Shown one piece after another: positions 53,064 to 64,000 of a DNA stretch of 64,000 bases (position 1 is the first letter of the stretch; each line of letters starts with the position of its first letter). A program made the translations under genes and the position numbers. This DNA comes from Mangifera indica (lineage: Eukaryota > Streptophyta > Magnoliopsida > Sapindales > Anacardiaceae). The DNA lies in NCBI RefSeq assembly GCF_011075055.1, contig NC_058151.1, positions 2,108,001-2,172,000 of the forward strand, in the 5' to 3' direction. Below the pieces are notes generated by a model. It made no database searches. It was not told the DNA's origin and saw only the letters and a program-made list of their open reading frames with translations.

Positions 53064-54003
53064 GGCCAAAGGACTTATTCTCACCCAAAATATCATGTTT
53101 TTCTAATTTTTTATCCTTTAACTTTAAAAATTTCATTTACCACTTATAGGTTGTTGAAGTTAACAAAACTTTAACTCATTCAAATTTTATCTCTTTTCCT
53201 CCCTAAACTATAAAAATTAACCATTACATTTACCCCTTTTTGTTAAATTTTCGAACTCATGTGTCATATCTGAAGTCATTGTTAGCGGTCTCTCTCTTTT
53301 GATGATTCCTCTCTCTCTGATAATTTTTCTCCTCTCATCTAGACCTCTCCCGATGTTGATTGAAACAAGAAAGACAAAGACAAGATCTTCGTCTTCGTCT
53401 TTTTGACTTCAATCGACATCTGTTGAAAGCTTAGGTGAAAGGAGAGAGACCGTCGGTGATGACATCGAAATTTGAAAACTAAACTTGCGGGAGAATATTA
53501 TTTTTTAAAATTTGGCTTAGGGGAAGAATAAATAGTTTTTATGGTAGGGTTGGATTCAAGCTGAGCCAGTTCGAGCTTGGCTTGGTTGAGCCTGAAACGA
53601 GCCGGCCTTAGCTAAGCTCGAGCTACTTGTCAGATTTTCTAATTAAAATTTTTGATACAAAATGACGTTGTTTTGACCAATATATATTAAAACGATATCG
53701 TTTTGATAACGAAAAATAAGTCGAACTGAATTCGAGCCCGAAACGAGTCGGCCTTAGCCGAGCTCGGTCGAGCTCGAGCCAACTATATATGAACCGAATA
53801 GCTCGGCTCGAATCTAGCCTATTTTATGGTTCTAGGGAAAAAAATAAAATTTAAATTTATTTTTAATATTATATATAAAATAATAATTTTATCCTTAAAA
53901 TTAATGGACTTCACCACCCATCAATGGGTAAATGAAATTTTAAAAGTTAAAAGTGGAAACTTGATAAAATATGATACTTTGAGTGGAAATAAGTCCTTTG
54001 GCC
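53064..54003. mobile_element. Mutator-like foldback MITE with perfect 9-bp target-site duplication
   Basis: It starts GGCCAAAGGACTTATTCTCA and ends with the inverse, AAGTCCTTTGGCC. It is flanked by the identical 9-mer TTTTAAATA at 53055-53063 and 54004-54012. Nine-base duplications are the signature of Mutator-like elements. Much of the left half pairs with the right half (for example CCTCCCTAAACTATAAAA against the later TTCTAGGG segment and the GAGAGAGACCG block), so it is a long-armed foldback. There is no transposase frame. A separate hAT-type element sits inside its right arm at 53545-53821; without it the foldback would be about 655 bp. Confidence 0.9.
53545..53821. mobile_element. hAT-type MITE nested in the foldback element
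   Basis: 277 bp, starting TAGGGTTGGATTCAAGCTGA and ending CGGCTCGAATCTAGCCTA, which are imperfect inverse ends (TAGG…/…CCTA). It is flanked by the identical 8-mer TTTTATGG at 53537-53544 and 53822-53829. An 8-bp duplication and TAGGG-type termini fit the hAT superfamily. It is GC-richer than its host (AGCTCGAGC, GAGCCGGCC words) and has no coding capacity. Insertion order is clear: the foldback came first. Confidence 0.88.
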
Positions 54004-54012
54004 TTTTAAATA

Positions 54013-54182
54013 ACAATAATATTATGTACATACAATTTTAAGTAGGCAAGTAAATACGTAAATATATATTATTATGTGTTATTTTATTTTTAATTTAAAA
54101 TTATATAATTATATAATGATATATCATTAATATATTAAATTGTATACTAAAAATTGTATACCCACAATTTTATTGTTTTAAA
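54013..54182. repeat. AT-rich palindromic MITE copy
   Basis: The left arm is ACAATAATATTATGTACATACAATTTTAAGTA, the core TTATTTTATTTTTAATTTAAAATTAT, and the right arm AATTGTATACTAAAAATTGTATACCCACAATTTTATTGTTTTAAATA. It abuts the target duplication of the foldback element on the left. Confidence 0.75.
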
Positions 54183-54320
54183 TAATTAGGTAAATTTTGG
54201 ATGAAAATTCACAAGGGCATATTTGGAAAGGCAAGTGAGAAGTCCAAGTCCAACCCTCCAAGGTGGAGGAAGAGACACGAAGATGCCAATAACAAGGGAC
54301 AAAAAGTGCAGCAAAATTAA

Positions 54321-54332
54321 TGCCACGTGGCA
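54321..54332 (+). promoter_or_regulatory. Palindromic G-box upstream of cytochrome b561
   Basis: TGCCACGTGGCA is a perfect 12-base palindrome with a CACGTG core, about 190 bases upstream of the start codon at 54513. It is a strong predicted site for bZIP/bHLH factors. No clear TATA box was picked out between it and the gene. Confidence 0.65.
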
Positions 54333-54512
54333 TCATCCAAGATATAAACGAAAAACCTCCATTTCAACGGCCACGATCTCCTGGAATAATTGGTACCTAC
54401 ATCTAAAACTAAAAGACGTAGCAACAAGTCAAAGAAAAAACGTCAACTGCTGTGCGAGCAGTTTGTTTGCTCTGTCCTCTCAGAACTAAGAAGAAGAAGA
54501 AAAAGAAACGAG

Positions 54513-57500
54513 ATGGCGTTAACAGTACCGGCTCTTCCGTTCACGTTTGTGGTACACGCGCTGGCCGTTGCCGGCGCAGTTTTGGTACTGGTTTGGGTAC
54601 TGCACTTCAGAGGTGGAATAGCATGGGAAGCTTCAAATAAAAGTCTCATCTTCAACGTAAGCCCTCTCTTCTCTTCTCTCTCTCTCTCTTTCTCTTTTCC
54701 GATTCTGGGTTTTCTTATTTTTTGATTTTAATTATCAAACTTGTTTCTTTCCATTAAAATTGAAAGCTTTCTTGTTTATTATTTGTGTTTCTTTCTGCCA
54801 AGTTTCTGGGTTTGTTTTTCTCATTGAATAATGGCTGATGAAAGAATGAAGACTGTTGAGGTCTTCACACCGAGTTATCCTATGTACGTATATATATATA
54901 TATATATATATTTTATATAATTTAGATTATCTAATTAAATATTAATTTATTTTAAATTTTAAATTATTTAATTATATATATATAAATTATATATTAAAAA
55001 TAAATATACATAATTTTATTGATTAAAAATATAAAATTATCACGCGGAGTATCAATTCCTTGTGTTATTTGATTTCAGAATGTTATTTAATTGTCACATT
55101 GATGATGATTTTGGTATTGGATGCCTTTTATTTACTTTATTTATTAACAAATGCCTTTGGGGATTAAAGGCTCTTAAATTATTTATTTCTTTAATGCATG
55201 TGGAATCATTTTCTAATAGTGTGAGAGAGGGAAAACAAATACATTTCTGGCTTATTACTATTGTTACCATTTATGTTTTATGTCACTATAACTTTGTAAT
55301 ATTTTTGCCACCAACCACACCAAAATACTTAACAAACAAAATCTACTCTCCACGTGCACCAAACTTTAGTAATATTTTTTTTCTTTGCACCTACTCTTCA
55401 ATTTCCCCTTTTCTTCAATAAATATTTAAGAAAAATCCTTTGGCTTCTCATAAAAATTATCTTAGCTCTGACTAATGTATGTCATTATATAACTGGAAGA
55501 TTTTGAATTAAAAATAATATAACATTCAATCATATAATAACATATAAATTGTATATCCATTTATGTTCTCAAAGTGGGTACGTATAGTATTACTCTTCTG
55601 AAAATTAAGGTTTGTATTATCTACTTATTAGGATTAACTTATTAAAGAGAGTTAAAACAATAAAACTATGTGTCTAGTTTCTAATACTGAAGTAGTTACT
55701 TAAATTATATATCATCACGTGATTAGATAATTTTGAATTAATATAAATTAATATCCGATCATATGATAATATATTTTCTGAATATCCAATCAAATATATA
55801 AAATTGGAAGCACTTAACAGTTCTGACCTAAAATATGTGGATTTCACAGGATGTGTGGTGTGCCCACATCATGTTTATCCATTTTGGACTTATTTTGGTG
55901 TAACTCACATGTTCTGTGGTGTTAAATTTAGGATTAGCACATTTTGTCTAGTCATTTTGTGGCTTATTTGGTCGTCTTTTTCTTTATTATTTGGTCGTCC
56001 AGAATCCTCGACAACAAGTGCTTTGTTGTTTTCTTTCTTGGTCAAGGTGTAGATATATCTAAATCTTGATTATTTAGTATTTTTTAATATTATTATTAAA
56101 ATAACGATTTTACTTTTAACTATAATTAAAAATTTTGACCGAAATTAATTCACGGATGAGATTAGATGGTTTTAAAAATAATTTATAAAAAAAGATTAGA
56201 TAGTTTTGTTCTTATTATCCTTTTTTTTAACAGCTTCATCCGGTCCTGATGCTCATCGGCCTAATCATAATAGGGGGTGAAGGTAATTTTCGTCATTTTG
56301 TTCTTTGTAACTGTCTCATATTTATACCCAAAAAAAGCTGCAATCTTTTTATCTAATTTTGTTTTTCCACTTGATTAATGTAGCGATCATAAGTTACAAA
56401 GCTTATACTTTGAAAAAAGAAGTGAAGAAGCTGATGCATCTGGTTCTCCATGCAATTGCACTGATACTGGGCATCATTGGCGTCTATGCTGCATTCAAAT
56501 ATCACAACGAAAGCTCCATTGCCAATCTTTACAGCTTACATTCCTGGCTTGGGATCACTGTCATTGTTCTCTATGGCATTCAGGTAAATTCCCTTTTACA
56601 ATTGTATCTATGGAGCTGAGAATTTTCTATGTTATCTGTTAATCTAACACGATATAAATTGGGTTAGGGTTGAGATCAACCAAACACAATTCGAAAACTA
56701 AATCAAATAGTATTAGAGTTGATACGAAAGTAATGCGAAAAAATTCGAACTTACTTGAATGTTTAGATAAATGTTATTTTAGTATAATTTATTAAGGATA
56801 AATTATAGAAATGTTGAAGGACAATATCAATAACAATTAAAATCGTTACTAATGATATATAGTTGTATATTTATATAGTTATAATTATTTATATTTTTTT
56901 TATTTAAATATTTTATTTTTTATTCGATAATGAGAATATGATTTGATCAGTTATATTATTAATATGTGTTTAATGGTCTTGGCATATAATTTTAAGCCAA
57001 TTTATAAACAAAACAAAATGTTAGATTATATATTTTTATTAATTAATAGTAGGTTGAAGTAATTTGGTAAATTAGAAGAGTGAATACAATAGACAATTTT
57101 GGACAAATTAGATTGTGTTGGGTCAATCCAAATATTAACAAATTGGGTTCGGATTGAATAATTTTGATATGATTTTAATTCAAATCGAATGGGAGTTAAA
57201 AGTTTTTAACTTAAAATACAAATTAACATGACACGAACTGTCAAATCTAATCTTTTATATTTATGAAACGTTGATATGATCTAAACCTGGAGAGGTAATC
57301 TAATTTGTAGTGGATATATGGATTTGTGATATTCTTCTTTCCGGGAGGAACAACTCCATTGAGGAGCGAATCGCTGCCGTGGCACGTGGCGTTTGGGCTG
57401 TTCGTTTATGTCCTGGCAGTGGGCACTGCTGCCATAGGCTACCTGGAGAAGCTCACCTTCCTGGAGAATTCAGGCCTGGCTAAATATGGAGCAGAGGCAT

Positions 57501-57610
57501 TGCTTGTCAACTTCACTGCTGTGCTTACAGTCATATATGGAGCCTTCGTTCTTCTCTCTGTAAGCTCCCAGGGTCCACCTGAAGATGAAAATGGCTATTC
57601 AGCTATATAA
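54513..57610 (+). CDS. CYB561A: Transmembrane ascorbate ferrireductase, cytochrome b561 (tonoplast type)
   Basis: Four exons: 54513-54656, 56234-56282, 56384-56583 and 57311-57610, giving 230 residues with consistent phases and GT-AG ends. The start MALTVPALPFTF and the closing YSAI match Arabidopsis At4g25570, a tonoplast cytochrome b561. Six membrane helices are expected. The four conserved heme-ligand histidines fall at about residues 50, 83, 117 and 156 with the family's spacing (NLHPVLMLIG, KKLMHLVLH, YSLHSWLG, LPWHVAFG). The protein carries electrons from cytosolic ascorbate across the membrane, reducing monodehydroascorbate or ferric chelates on the other side. The 1,577-bp first intron contains two AT-rich MITE copies. 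The 49-nt second exon is small but conserved (HPVLMLIG…GGE). No defect is visible. Confidence 0.94.
55495..55805. repeat. AT-rich palindromic MITE copies in b561 intron 1
   Basis: Two approximate copies (about 55495-55600 and 55685-55805) with the family core words GAATTAAAAATAATATAACATT and TTGAATTAATATAAATTAATAT and flanking ATAT arms. They are more degraded than the 52.7-54.2 kb copies. Confidence 0.5.
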
Positions 57611-57872
57611 TAATAAATGGTGAATGTCCTTTTTTATTAACATTGGGTGGAACTTGGAAGCATGCAACTAAACTGTGAATTATATATAAATAGTCACTTA
57701 TCAACCAGGTGATCTATGTAATATTTTATTTTTTCGAAACAGTGGCATTGTTGCAGAGTTGAATGAAATAAAAATTGTTCTGTAAGAAATATAATTAAGC
57801 TTCCTCTGTATTAGCCCTTTCCAATTGATATATGTGCTAGTGATATTATAATTTACATTAATTAAAATGATT
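57611..57872. other. 3' region of cytochrome b561
   Basis: Probable 3' untranslated sequence, with AATAAA-like words around 57609 and 57766. Nothing else is seen. Confidence 0.45.
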
Positions 57873-58276
57873 TAGGGTTGTTCAAAGCCGGTTAATCGAA
57901 TTTCTTTGTCAATTTTTTGAGTCGAATCAAATTTTCGAATTGGAATAAATTATAACCCAATTTAAAGATTAATCGATTTTGAACTAAATCGAATTTTTTG
58001 TTAATTGGTTTTTTAATCCAATTTTAAAAAAATTTCATATTTTTTTATTTTTTTGAAGATATGTTTAATATTTTATTAATTTTTTATTTAACTCTTTTTT
58101 AACTGGTTTGGTTTGGTTTGGTTTAGTTAGGTTAATCAGTTTTGAAAATTAGACAAATTGATAACCGAATAAAAAAACTGGTATCTTAATCAATTTTCAA
58201 ATAACTTATTTTTCAGTTTGGTTTTATGTTAAAAAATCGGTCTAATTCAGTTATCAGATAATTTTGAACACCCTTA
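57873..58276. mobile_element. hAT-type MITE downstream of cytochrome b561
   Basis: 404 bp, starting TAGGGTTGTTCAAAGCCGGT and ending TTTTGAACACCCTTA, inverse ends apart from a one-base gap. Flanks are AAATGATT (57865-57872) and ACATGATT (58277-58284), seven of eight identical, fitting a slightly worn 8-bp hAT duplication. The interior has GGTTTGG repeats (58110-58130) and AATCGAATTTT/AAAATTCGAT-like arms. It has no coding capacity. Confidence 0.78.
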
Positions 58277-58324
58277 ACATGATTAAATCACATCGTGGTG
58301 ATTGATTAGTGTAAATATAAAATA

Positions 58325-58500
58325 AAAATAATACTATACATATTTATTTTTAATACACAAATAGATACACACTTATGTGTTTTATTATGTGATTATGTGT
58401 TATTTTATTCATAATTTAAAATCATTCAATTATATGATAACACATATCTAGTATGTACATATTTATGTATTAAAAGTTGATACACAGTTTTATTAGTAAA
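58325..58500. repeat. AT-rich palindromic MITE copy
   Basis: It has arms ACTATACATATTTATTTTTAATACACAAATAG and TACATATTTATGTATTAAAAGTTGATACACAGTTTTATTAG around a GTGTTATTTTATTCATAATTTAAAATCAT core. Confidence 0.65.
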
Positions 58501-58999
58501 ATACTTCAAATTTATTTTGATTCATTATTATTTCTAATTTTATTTTCCCCCATCCAACCATCAATTGAACCGGAACACACCCTCAGTTAGGTCAATATCT
58601 GATCTAGTTTTGAAAATATTACACAATACAACTTGAGCTGAACATAGGCACTCTTGGAAAAGCTGGACACAAGCTATTAAGACAGATCGAAGGTGAGGAT
58701 GACAATGGACAAAAATATCAAGCTGGACACAACGTACTATAAGTCCTGTATTTTTTACAGATCATGTAACAAAAATAACCCACAATTATGTGGACTGTGG
58801 GGTCAACATAACCTGTAGATACGATGGGCTGGCCCGGCACAGTCCACTGCCTGTCTACACAAACGTTTCATTGTTATGAATTACCTAAAATAAGTTTCAA
58901 TTGCTACCAAAATACAAGTGTTTGAATAATGGTACCCCAAAAGTGATAGACATTAATTGTTTCCTCTAACCCAATTTGCTAGAGAGACAAATCTAATAG

Positions 59000-59385
59000 T
59001 AATATTATATATACATATTTTTATTATATAATTTGAATATATAAATGATGTGTTATTACATAATTACGTATTACTTTATCTTTAATTCAAAATTATCTAA
59101 TTATGTGATAATATATCATCTGAATATATAATTATGTATTAAAAATATGTACACATAATTTTATTATAAATCTAAATCATTCTTTGGTTGCTACCTTGAA
59201 ATGTACTCTTCAGATAATAAAACTATATGTATATTATTTTGAATACATAATTGAATATATAAATATATGTTCTTATACGATTGAATATTTTTTAATTAAA
59301 AATAAAATAATATATAATTATATAATAAATATATTATCAAAATATATAATAATATATTTAAAATTATGTTTATATAATATTACTC
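59000..59385. repeat. Two AT-rich palindromic MITE copies
   Basis: Copies at about 59000-59165 and 59205-59385. The first has ATATTATATATACATATTTTTATTATATAATTTG, a core TTACTTTATCTTTAATTCAAAATTAT and a right arm TATTAAAAATATGTACACATAATTTTATTA. The second has an inverted core (AATTAAAAATAAAATAATAT). Confidence 0.65.
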
Positions 59386-60846
59386 ATTTTCAGAAGTAGT
59401 GGTCTCAGATTTTGAATAAGAACTTTCTCATTTAATAAGTAATTTAATTACAGAAATGTGATTTTTAAGGTAAAAACTAACCCCCCCACCCAGGCCGGGC
59501 CTTAGCTCCCTATGATTTCAGTCTACAGTGTTGGTAAAATTACTTGTTTGACCTTATGGCCTAACTTTTCATAAATGGTTTCGACCTCACCTCGGATACC
59601 AACTCATGTATGCATAGCTCAAGTTAATCTTTTTTATTTTATTTTTCTTTTGCACCATAAATAAATACTTCCAAAATTACTGTCTCATTTTTGCACCACT
59701 TAAGTATCACAATCCAAAATTTTTTCAATAAAATTATATATACAATTTTATATATAAATAAAATATATTATTATATAATACGATATTATTTTATTTTTAA
59801 TTTTTAAATATTTAATCACATAATAACACGTTATTATTTATGTATAAAATTATATATATAATACTAATTAAATTTTTTTATGTCCTTATGCTTAAAAGAG
59901 GCATTGGGTCGGATTGAGTCGAGACTCACCATTTGGCAAACCTTCATATTAGGTTAGCCTAGCAAAACCTCAAGCTCGAGCATGGTCATGAACCAAGTTA
60001 GGCCTCGTGGACCCTGAGTGAATTAGTTGCATATTTTTACCGATTAACCTATTAAAATATATTTTTTAAATATTTTTAATGGCTTATATCGAGTTAACCC
60101 ACGACCTTATCCCATAGCTCAGGGCAAAGCTCACGAGCCTAATACATCCTTTTTTTTAGTAGTGGGTCGACACAAGGAATGCCAAATATTTCAACTTGTA
60201 AATAGTGTAACCGCTTTTACATCTCTACTTGTGCTCAAATTAAAGCAATATTCCAAAAATAATTTTGGGATTAATACAAAATTAGCGTTTCATTACTTTC
60301 TAATCAAGTTTAAGATGAAAATGAATGTGTTTTGTTAAAGAGAAATCTCATTCAAATTAAATCACTCTTTTAGAGTCAAATCAATTATATTAAGTAAAAC
60401 AAACTTCAAATTTAACAAAATAAAAATTAAAAAAATTTAAATTTATATCTTTTTATATATAAAATATATATTTTTTTAATTTTATACTTTTATACCTAAG
60501 ACGTTCCTTTTTTTTATTTAAAAATATTATACAAACAGCCCATTTGGGTTGGGAACGAATGTGTTAAAAGCATTAAAACTTGTTTTCATATTTTAATCCT
60601 TGGATGAAGTCTCAGTCAGTACACGATTAGATCATGTGGATGTTGACGATTGCATTAAGGATGATGACTTACTTTACTTTGCGGCCCACAAAGATTCCGA
60701 CTCCTCACCTCACCAGCACGAAATTGGAGGTGCGGGTGTTGAGTACCTCACAAGATACTCTTCTGGTGGTTGATGATGGATCTATAATGGATATGTACAT
60801 ATTCATGCGACGCCGTTTCATCTGGCTGAAATTTGGATTTTTATAA
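59386..60846. other. Gene-free region with one further MITE copy
   Basis: Another AT-rich palindromic copy lies at about 59728-59870. Repetitive GAGCCTAA/CTCGAGC-type words at 59895-60145 resemble hAT-type repeat interiors. The open frame at 60634-60846 has no recognised features. Confidence 0.45.
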
Positions 60847-61560
60847 GGCCAAAGGACTATTTCCCACCCAAGGTATGCTTTTTGTGCAATTTCCCAATCT
60901 GTTAACTTTGGAAAACCCATTTACTTACCCATGGACTGTTAAAAAAACCGTCAGATTGACGGATTCAAGGGCAAAATCATCATTTTATTTGTAATATTAA
61001 AAATAAACTTAAATTTAATCCCCAAAACCCTAAAAACTAATAATTTCTTCTTAACCCAAGTTTTTAAAAACTGTATTTTCCCCTATAGGTTTTCCAAACT
61101 TTCATATTGAATTTTTTGACAACGACTGATGATCTCCAGGCGACGTCTCTTCCTCCCTGACGTCTCCTCTTTCCGACCGTATGTCGTCTGACGATCCTAG
61201 ACATCGTCGTCGACTAAGACGATGCGTCTTCGTCTTCGTCGACGATGACGCCTAGGAGTGTCCGACTACTCACGGTCGGAAAGAGGGGCCATCGGAGAGA
61301 GAAAGTAGGTGTTTGAAGATCGCCAGTCGTCATCGAAAAATTTGGATCTAAATTTGGAAACCCTAGGGGGGAAAATACAGTTTTTTAAAACTTGGATTGG
61401 GGAGAAAGTGTTAGTTTTTAGGGTTTTGGAGGGAAAAATGATACGACTAACGGACTCAGTTAAGTTTAACGACTGATAGGTGGATAAATGGTATTTTTAA
61501 AGTTAACGAGAAAAACTTTGAGAATTCAAGATAATTTGGGTAGAAAATAGTCCTTTGGCC
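60847..61560. mobile_element. Mutator-like foldback MITE with perfect 9-bp target-site duplication
   Basis: 714 bp. It starts GGCCAAAGGACTATTTCCCA and ends AAAATAGTCCTTTGGCC. It is flanked by identical TTTTTATAA at 60838-60846 and 61561-61569. The two halves are extensive inverse repeats: CCCTAAAAACTAA in the left arm pairs with TTAGTTTTTAGGG near 61410, and CTGTATTTTCCCC near 61070 pairs with GGGGAAAATACAG near 61372. The centre holds GACGATG and GTCTTCGTCTTCGTC words shared with other copies. Transcripts across it would form a long hairpin. No transposase is present. Confidence 0.92.
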
Positions 61561-61632
61561 TTTTTATAACGATGTCGTTTTTTGAAGAGATCCTCTGCCA
61601 CATGGGCTTCCCCTACTATTGTCTATTCGTAT

Positions 61633-62300
61633 ACAATAATATTATATAATTTTTATGTATATATATATATGATAATATATTGTATTATTTTTAATTTTTA
61701 ATTATTCTATTATAAAATAATATATTATTATTTATATATAAAATCATATATATATATAACTACTATTAATATAAAAGGAGATAATTTTAGAATTTATTTA
61801 TTGCATTATATGAATATGAATATTTTTTTAAAAAGCTAATGGCCCATTACGTAATTGATTCCAGAAAGCATTTTAATCAAGTTAGGCATATAGTATCTTT
61901 ATTGATTAATAGTGGGAACAAATCTAATCGGAATCCACTTTTCATTTCGAATGAGTTAATCTCAAATTGACATTTCATTTTCAGAGTTTTATAATTTAGT
62001 TTAAAATTGTTTTGTTTGTTTATATAATAGTATTGTTCATTGTGTACGATAATATTATTCATGCGTTTAATAATATTATTCACTTAGTTGATAATATATA
62101 AATAATATTATATATTATTTATAAAAGAATAATATTATGAATACGTACTTTTAATACATATTTTGAACATACAGATAAAGTGTTATCATGTGATTATATA
62201 TTATTTTATCTTTAATTTAAAATCATTCAATCATATAATGACATATCATTTATATATTCAAATTATATATCAAAAGTGTATACGTGTCTTAGTAGTCAAA
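61633..62300. repeat. AT-rich palindromic MITE copies near the right side
   Basis: Copies at about 61633-61770 and 62128-62295. The second is clear: AATAATATTATGAATACGTACTTTTAATACAT, core TTATTTTATCTTTAATTTAAAATCATT, and right arm ATATATCAAAAGTGTATACGTGTC. Sequence between them is AT-rich and unassigned. Confidence 0.6.
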
Positions 62301-62502
62301 TCGTGTATCATGTTGTACATCGAAAATCTAATTTTTTGTATTATGTATTGAGTATCATATCATATGATATAACTTTTAAAAAATAAAGTAGTAAAAAATT
62401 ATAATTGACACATTATAATTTTAAAAAATATGACAAACATCCTTAAAAATTTAACGTTTCTCGTATACAATCCTATTACATAATTATTTTCTCTAAAAAA
62501 AG

Positions 62503-62560
62503 TGTATCGATCCATATCGATAAAATGTATCAATCCATATCGATAAAATGTATCGTATCG
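62503..62560. repeat. 23-bp tandem repeat, about 2.5 copies
   Basis: The unit is TGTATCGATCCATATCGATAAAA, starting at 62503 and 62526 (one substitution), with a partial third unit from 62549. The unit contains inverted ATCGAT/TATCGATA words. Confidence 0.85.
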
Positions 62561-64000
62561 TATTAATTCGATACACCTCATTATACATATGATTTTTTTT
62601 TCTATATCGTAAGATATCGATAACTATAATTTGTATAGTTTTATTGTTTATAAAATAATGTTTAAAGTTGAGAAAATATTTATTTATTTCTTTTTAAGTA
62701 ATGGAAAATGTGGGTGGGGGAGTAATTATTGAAAACTATAAGAAGAGTTTTCAAATTTTAGGTATTAAAAATGAGGAAAGCATATTATAAGTTTGTTAAA
62801 AACAAGTTTTGTATTTTTAAATTATGGAAATTTTAATGTAGTGAAAAATGCATTGCTGATTGATGTAGACTGACTGTGATTGTTCAAATCATCCACATAT
62901 CTTATTTGTTTTTATATATTTTTAACTTTGTTTGGACATAAAAATAAAATGAAGACTTATATAAGCATATTGAATGAAGATTTTAATTTGAATGAGATAA
63001 TGTGTCACTAGTTAGGTAACAGCTAAGAACCAAAAACAATAATTGCACATTTCTTATCCATACACACTTTGGCCCATTTTAATGGGCATTATATTGTGAT
63101 TAGGTATAGAGATGGGAATTCAATTTACGAAATCTAAGTCTTTGGTCGGTTGTTTATTAAAAACGGAGATTTTTTGATGAAGACAGAAAATAAATATCAC
63201 TAAAATCTTTACCGTCACGAACAGACGGATATAAAAATAAATATATCTTTAATTCGTCTTTTCTTCTACATATTCTTTAAACTATGTTATATTGAATTGC
63301 CCTTAAGAAAATTGTATTGTTACAAAAATACCCTAACATCTCATAAATATCATTATTTTTCTAGCAGGATGGGGAGAAAAGAGTACGGGGAATTTTCTCT
63401 ATTGGGATAGAGATAGAGGAAGAGAAGAGAAATTTTTCTTAGAGAGAAATAACAGAGATTTCTTGTCATTTTTGTAACGAGAACAAAACGGGGACAAAAA
63501 TTAAGGTATTTGACCTCTACTCACTCTATTACCATATTTAATTAGGTTGCAAATAAGTCAAATTACTTCTAAATTACTTGTTGTTGAGCTATATTAAATG
63601 AAAGTCTAACTTGAGCAGCTCAAATATAATATCAATAAACTTTAAAAAAAATTAAAATCTAGCTTTTACGTTATCGAAATCTTATTTCATAACTTTGAAT
63701 ATAAAATAATTAATAAATATATTAATTATATGATTTAATTTTAATTTCTGAAACTAGAATAAACAATATTTATGTTGAGCTCAAGTCTAAAGCATCTAAA
63801 TTTTGAACGGATCAAACTTGAGCTTTGCATAAATCTAGTTGAGACAAATTTAAACTATTTTATTTGGCTCGATTTCTTTAAAACTCCAACCATGATAGAA
63901 ATACGAAAAAATTGTGTATTAAAATATGCTAAAACAAATAAATACAACGCGTAAAAGTTAAATAATACTAAACCTTTACTGAGTAAAAATTTGATTGGTT
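62561..64000. other. Gene-free right end of the window
   Basis: No gene is supported. A GGGGAGAAAAG/GGGGACAAAAAT-rich stretch at about 63100-63520 resembles those at 3590-3950 and 19020-19480. The remainder is AT-rich. Confidence 0.45.

Noticed and set aside
55062..56052. Open frames in the first intron of cytochrome b561
   Set aside because: They are in a spliced intron, AT-driven and partly within MITE copies; no conserved domain.

Overview
The window is nuclear DNA of a flowering plant, most likely a eudicot. Coding islands are split by GT-AG introns, spacers are very AT-rich, TATA boxes and G-boxes lie upstream of genes, and the recognisable proteins are plant family members. The species cannot be fixed from the sequence. 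I see no bacterial operon, CRISPR array, rRNA or organellar gene.

Layout, left to right. 1-5.8 kb is gene-poor, with microsatellites and decayed foldback elements. 6.25-8.56 kb (+) encodes an oxalate--CoA ligase of the AAE3 type. 9.36-12.0 kb (-) is a three-exon beta-tubulin gene. 16.05-18.64 kb (+) encodes a protein with five CCHC zinc knuckles. 20.05-22.32 kb (+) is an actin-depolymerizing factor whose first coding exon is only the ATG. 23.62-26.74 kb (-) is a GT90/CAP10 (rumi-like) glycosyltransferase. 26.8-32.9 kb is repeat-rich. 32.98-33.55 kb (+) is a small HMA-domain protein with a Lys/Glu tail. 36.40-37.72 kb (-) is a pentatricopeptide-repeat pseudogene. 38.79-40.85 kb (-) is an LTI65/RD29B-like stress gene with a TAG codon inside its last exon. 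42.1-44.0 kb (+) is a decayed gene I do not recognise. 44.61-48.20 kb (-) encodes an NT-C2 plus long coiled-coil protein. 54.51-57.61 kb (+) is a tonoplast-type cytochrome b561. The rest, especially 52.7-62.6 kb, is packed with small non-autonomous DNA transposons.

The genes are separate plant transcription units and do not form a pathway. Loose themes are cytoskeleton (beta-tubulin, ADF), small-metabolite or redox work (oxalate--CoA ligase, ascorbate-linked cytochrome b561) and stress response (LTI65-like, G-box-bearing promoters).

The most informative non-genic signal is layered transposition. A foldback family begins GGCCAAA(A/G)GACTATTTCCCACCC. Two copies have perfect 9-bp target-site duplications, as expected for Mutator-like elements, and one of these carries a hAT-type element with a perfect 8-bp duplication. 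A second, shorter AT-rich palindromic family occurs in about fifteen or more copies. I found no convincing new multi-gene biological system. The best leads are the foldback family and the nonsense codon in the LTI65-like gene.
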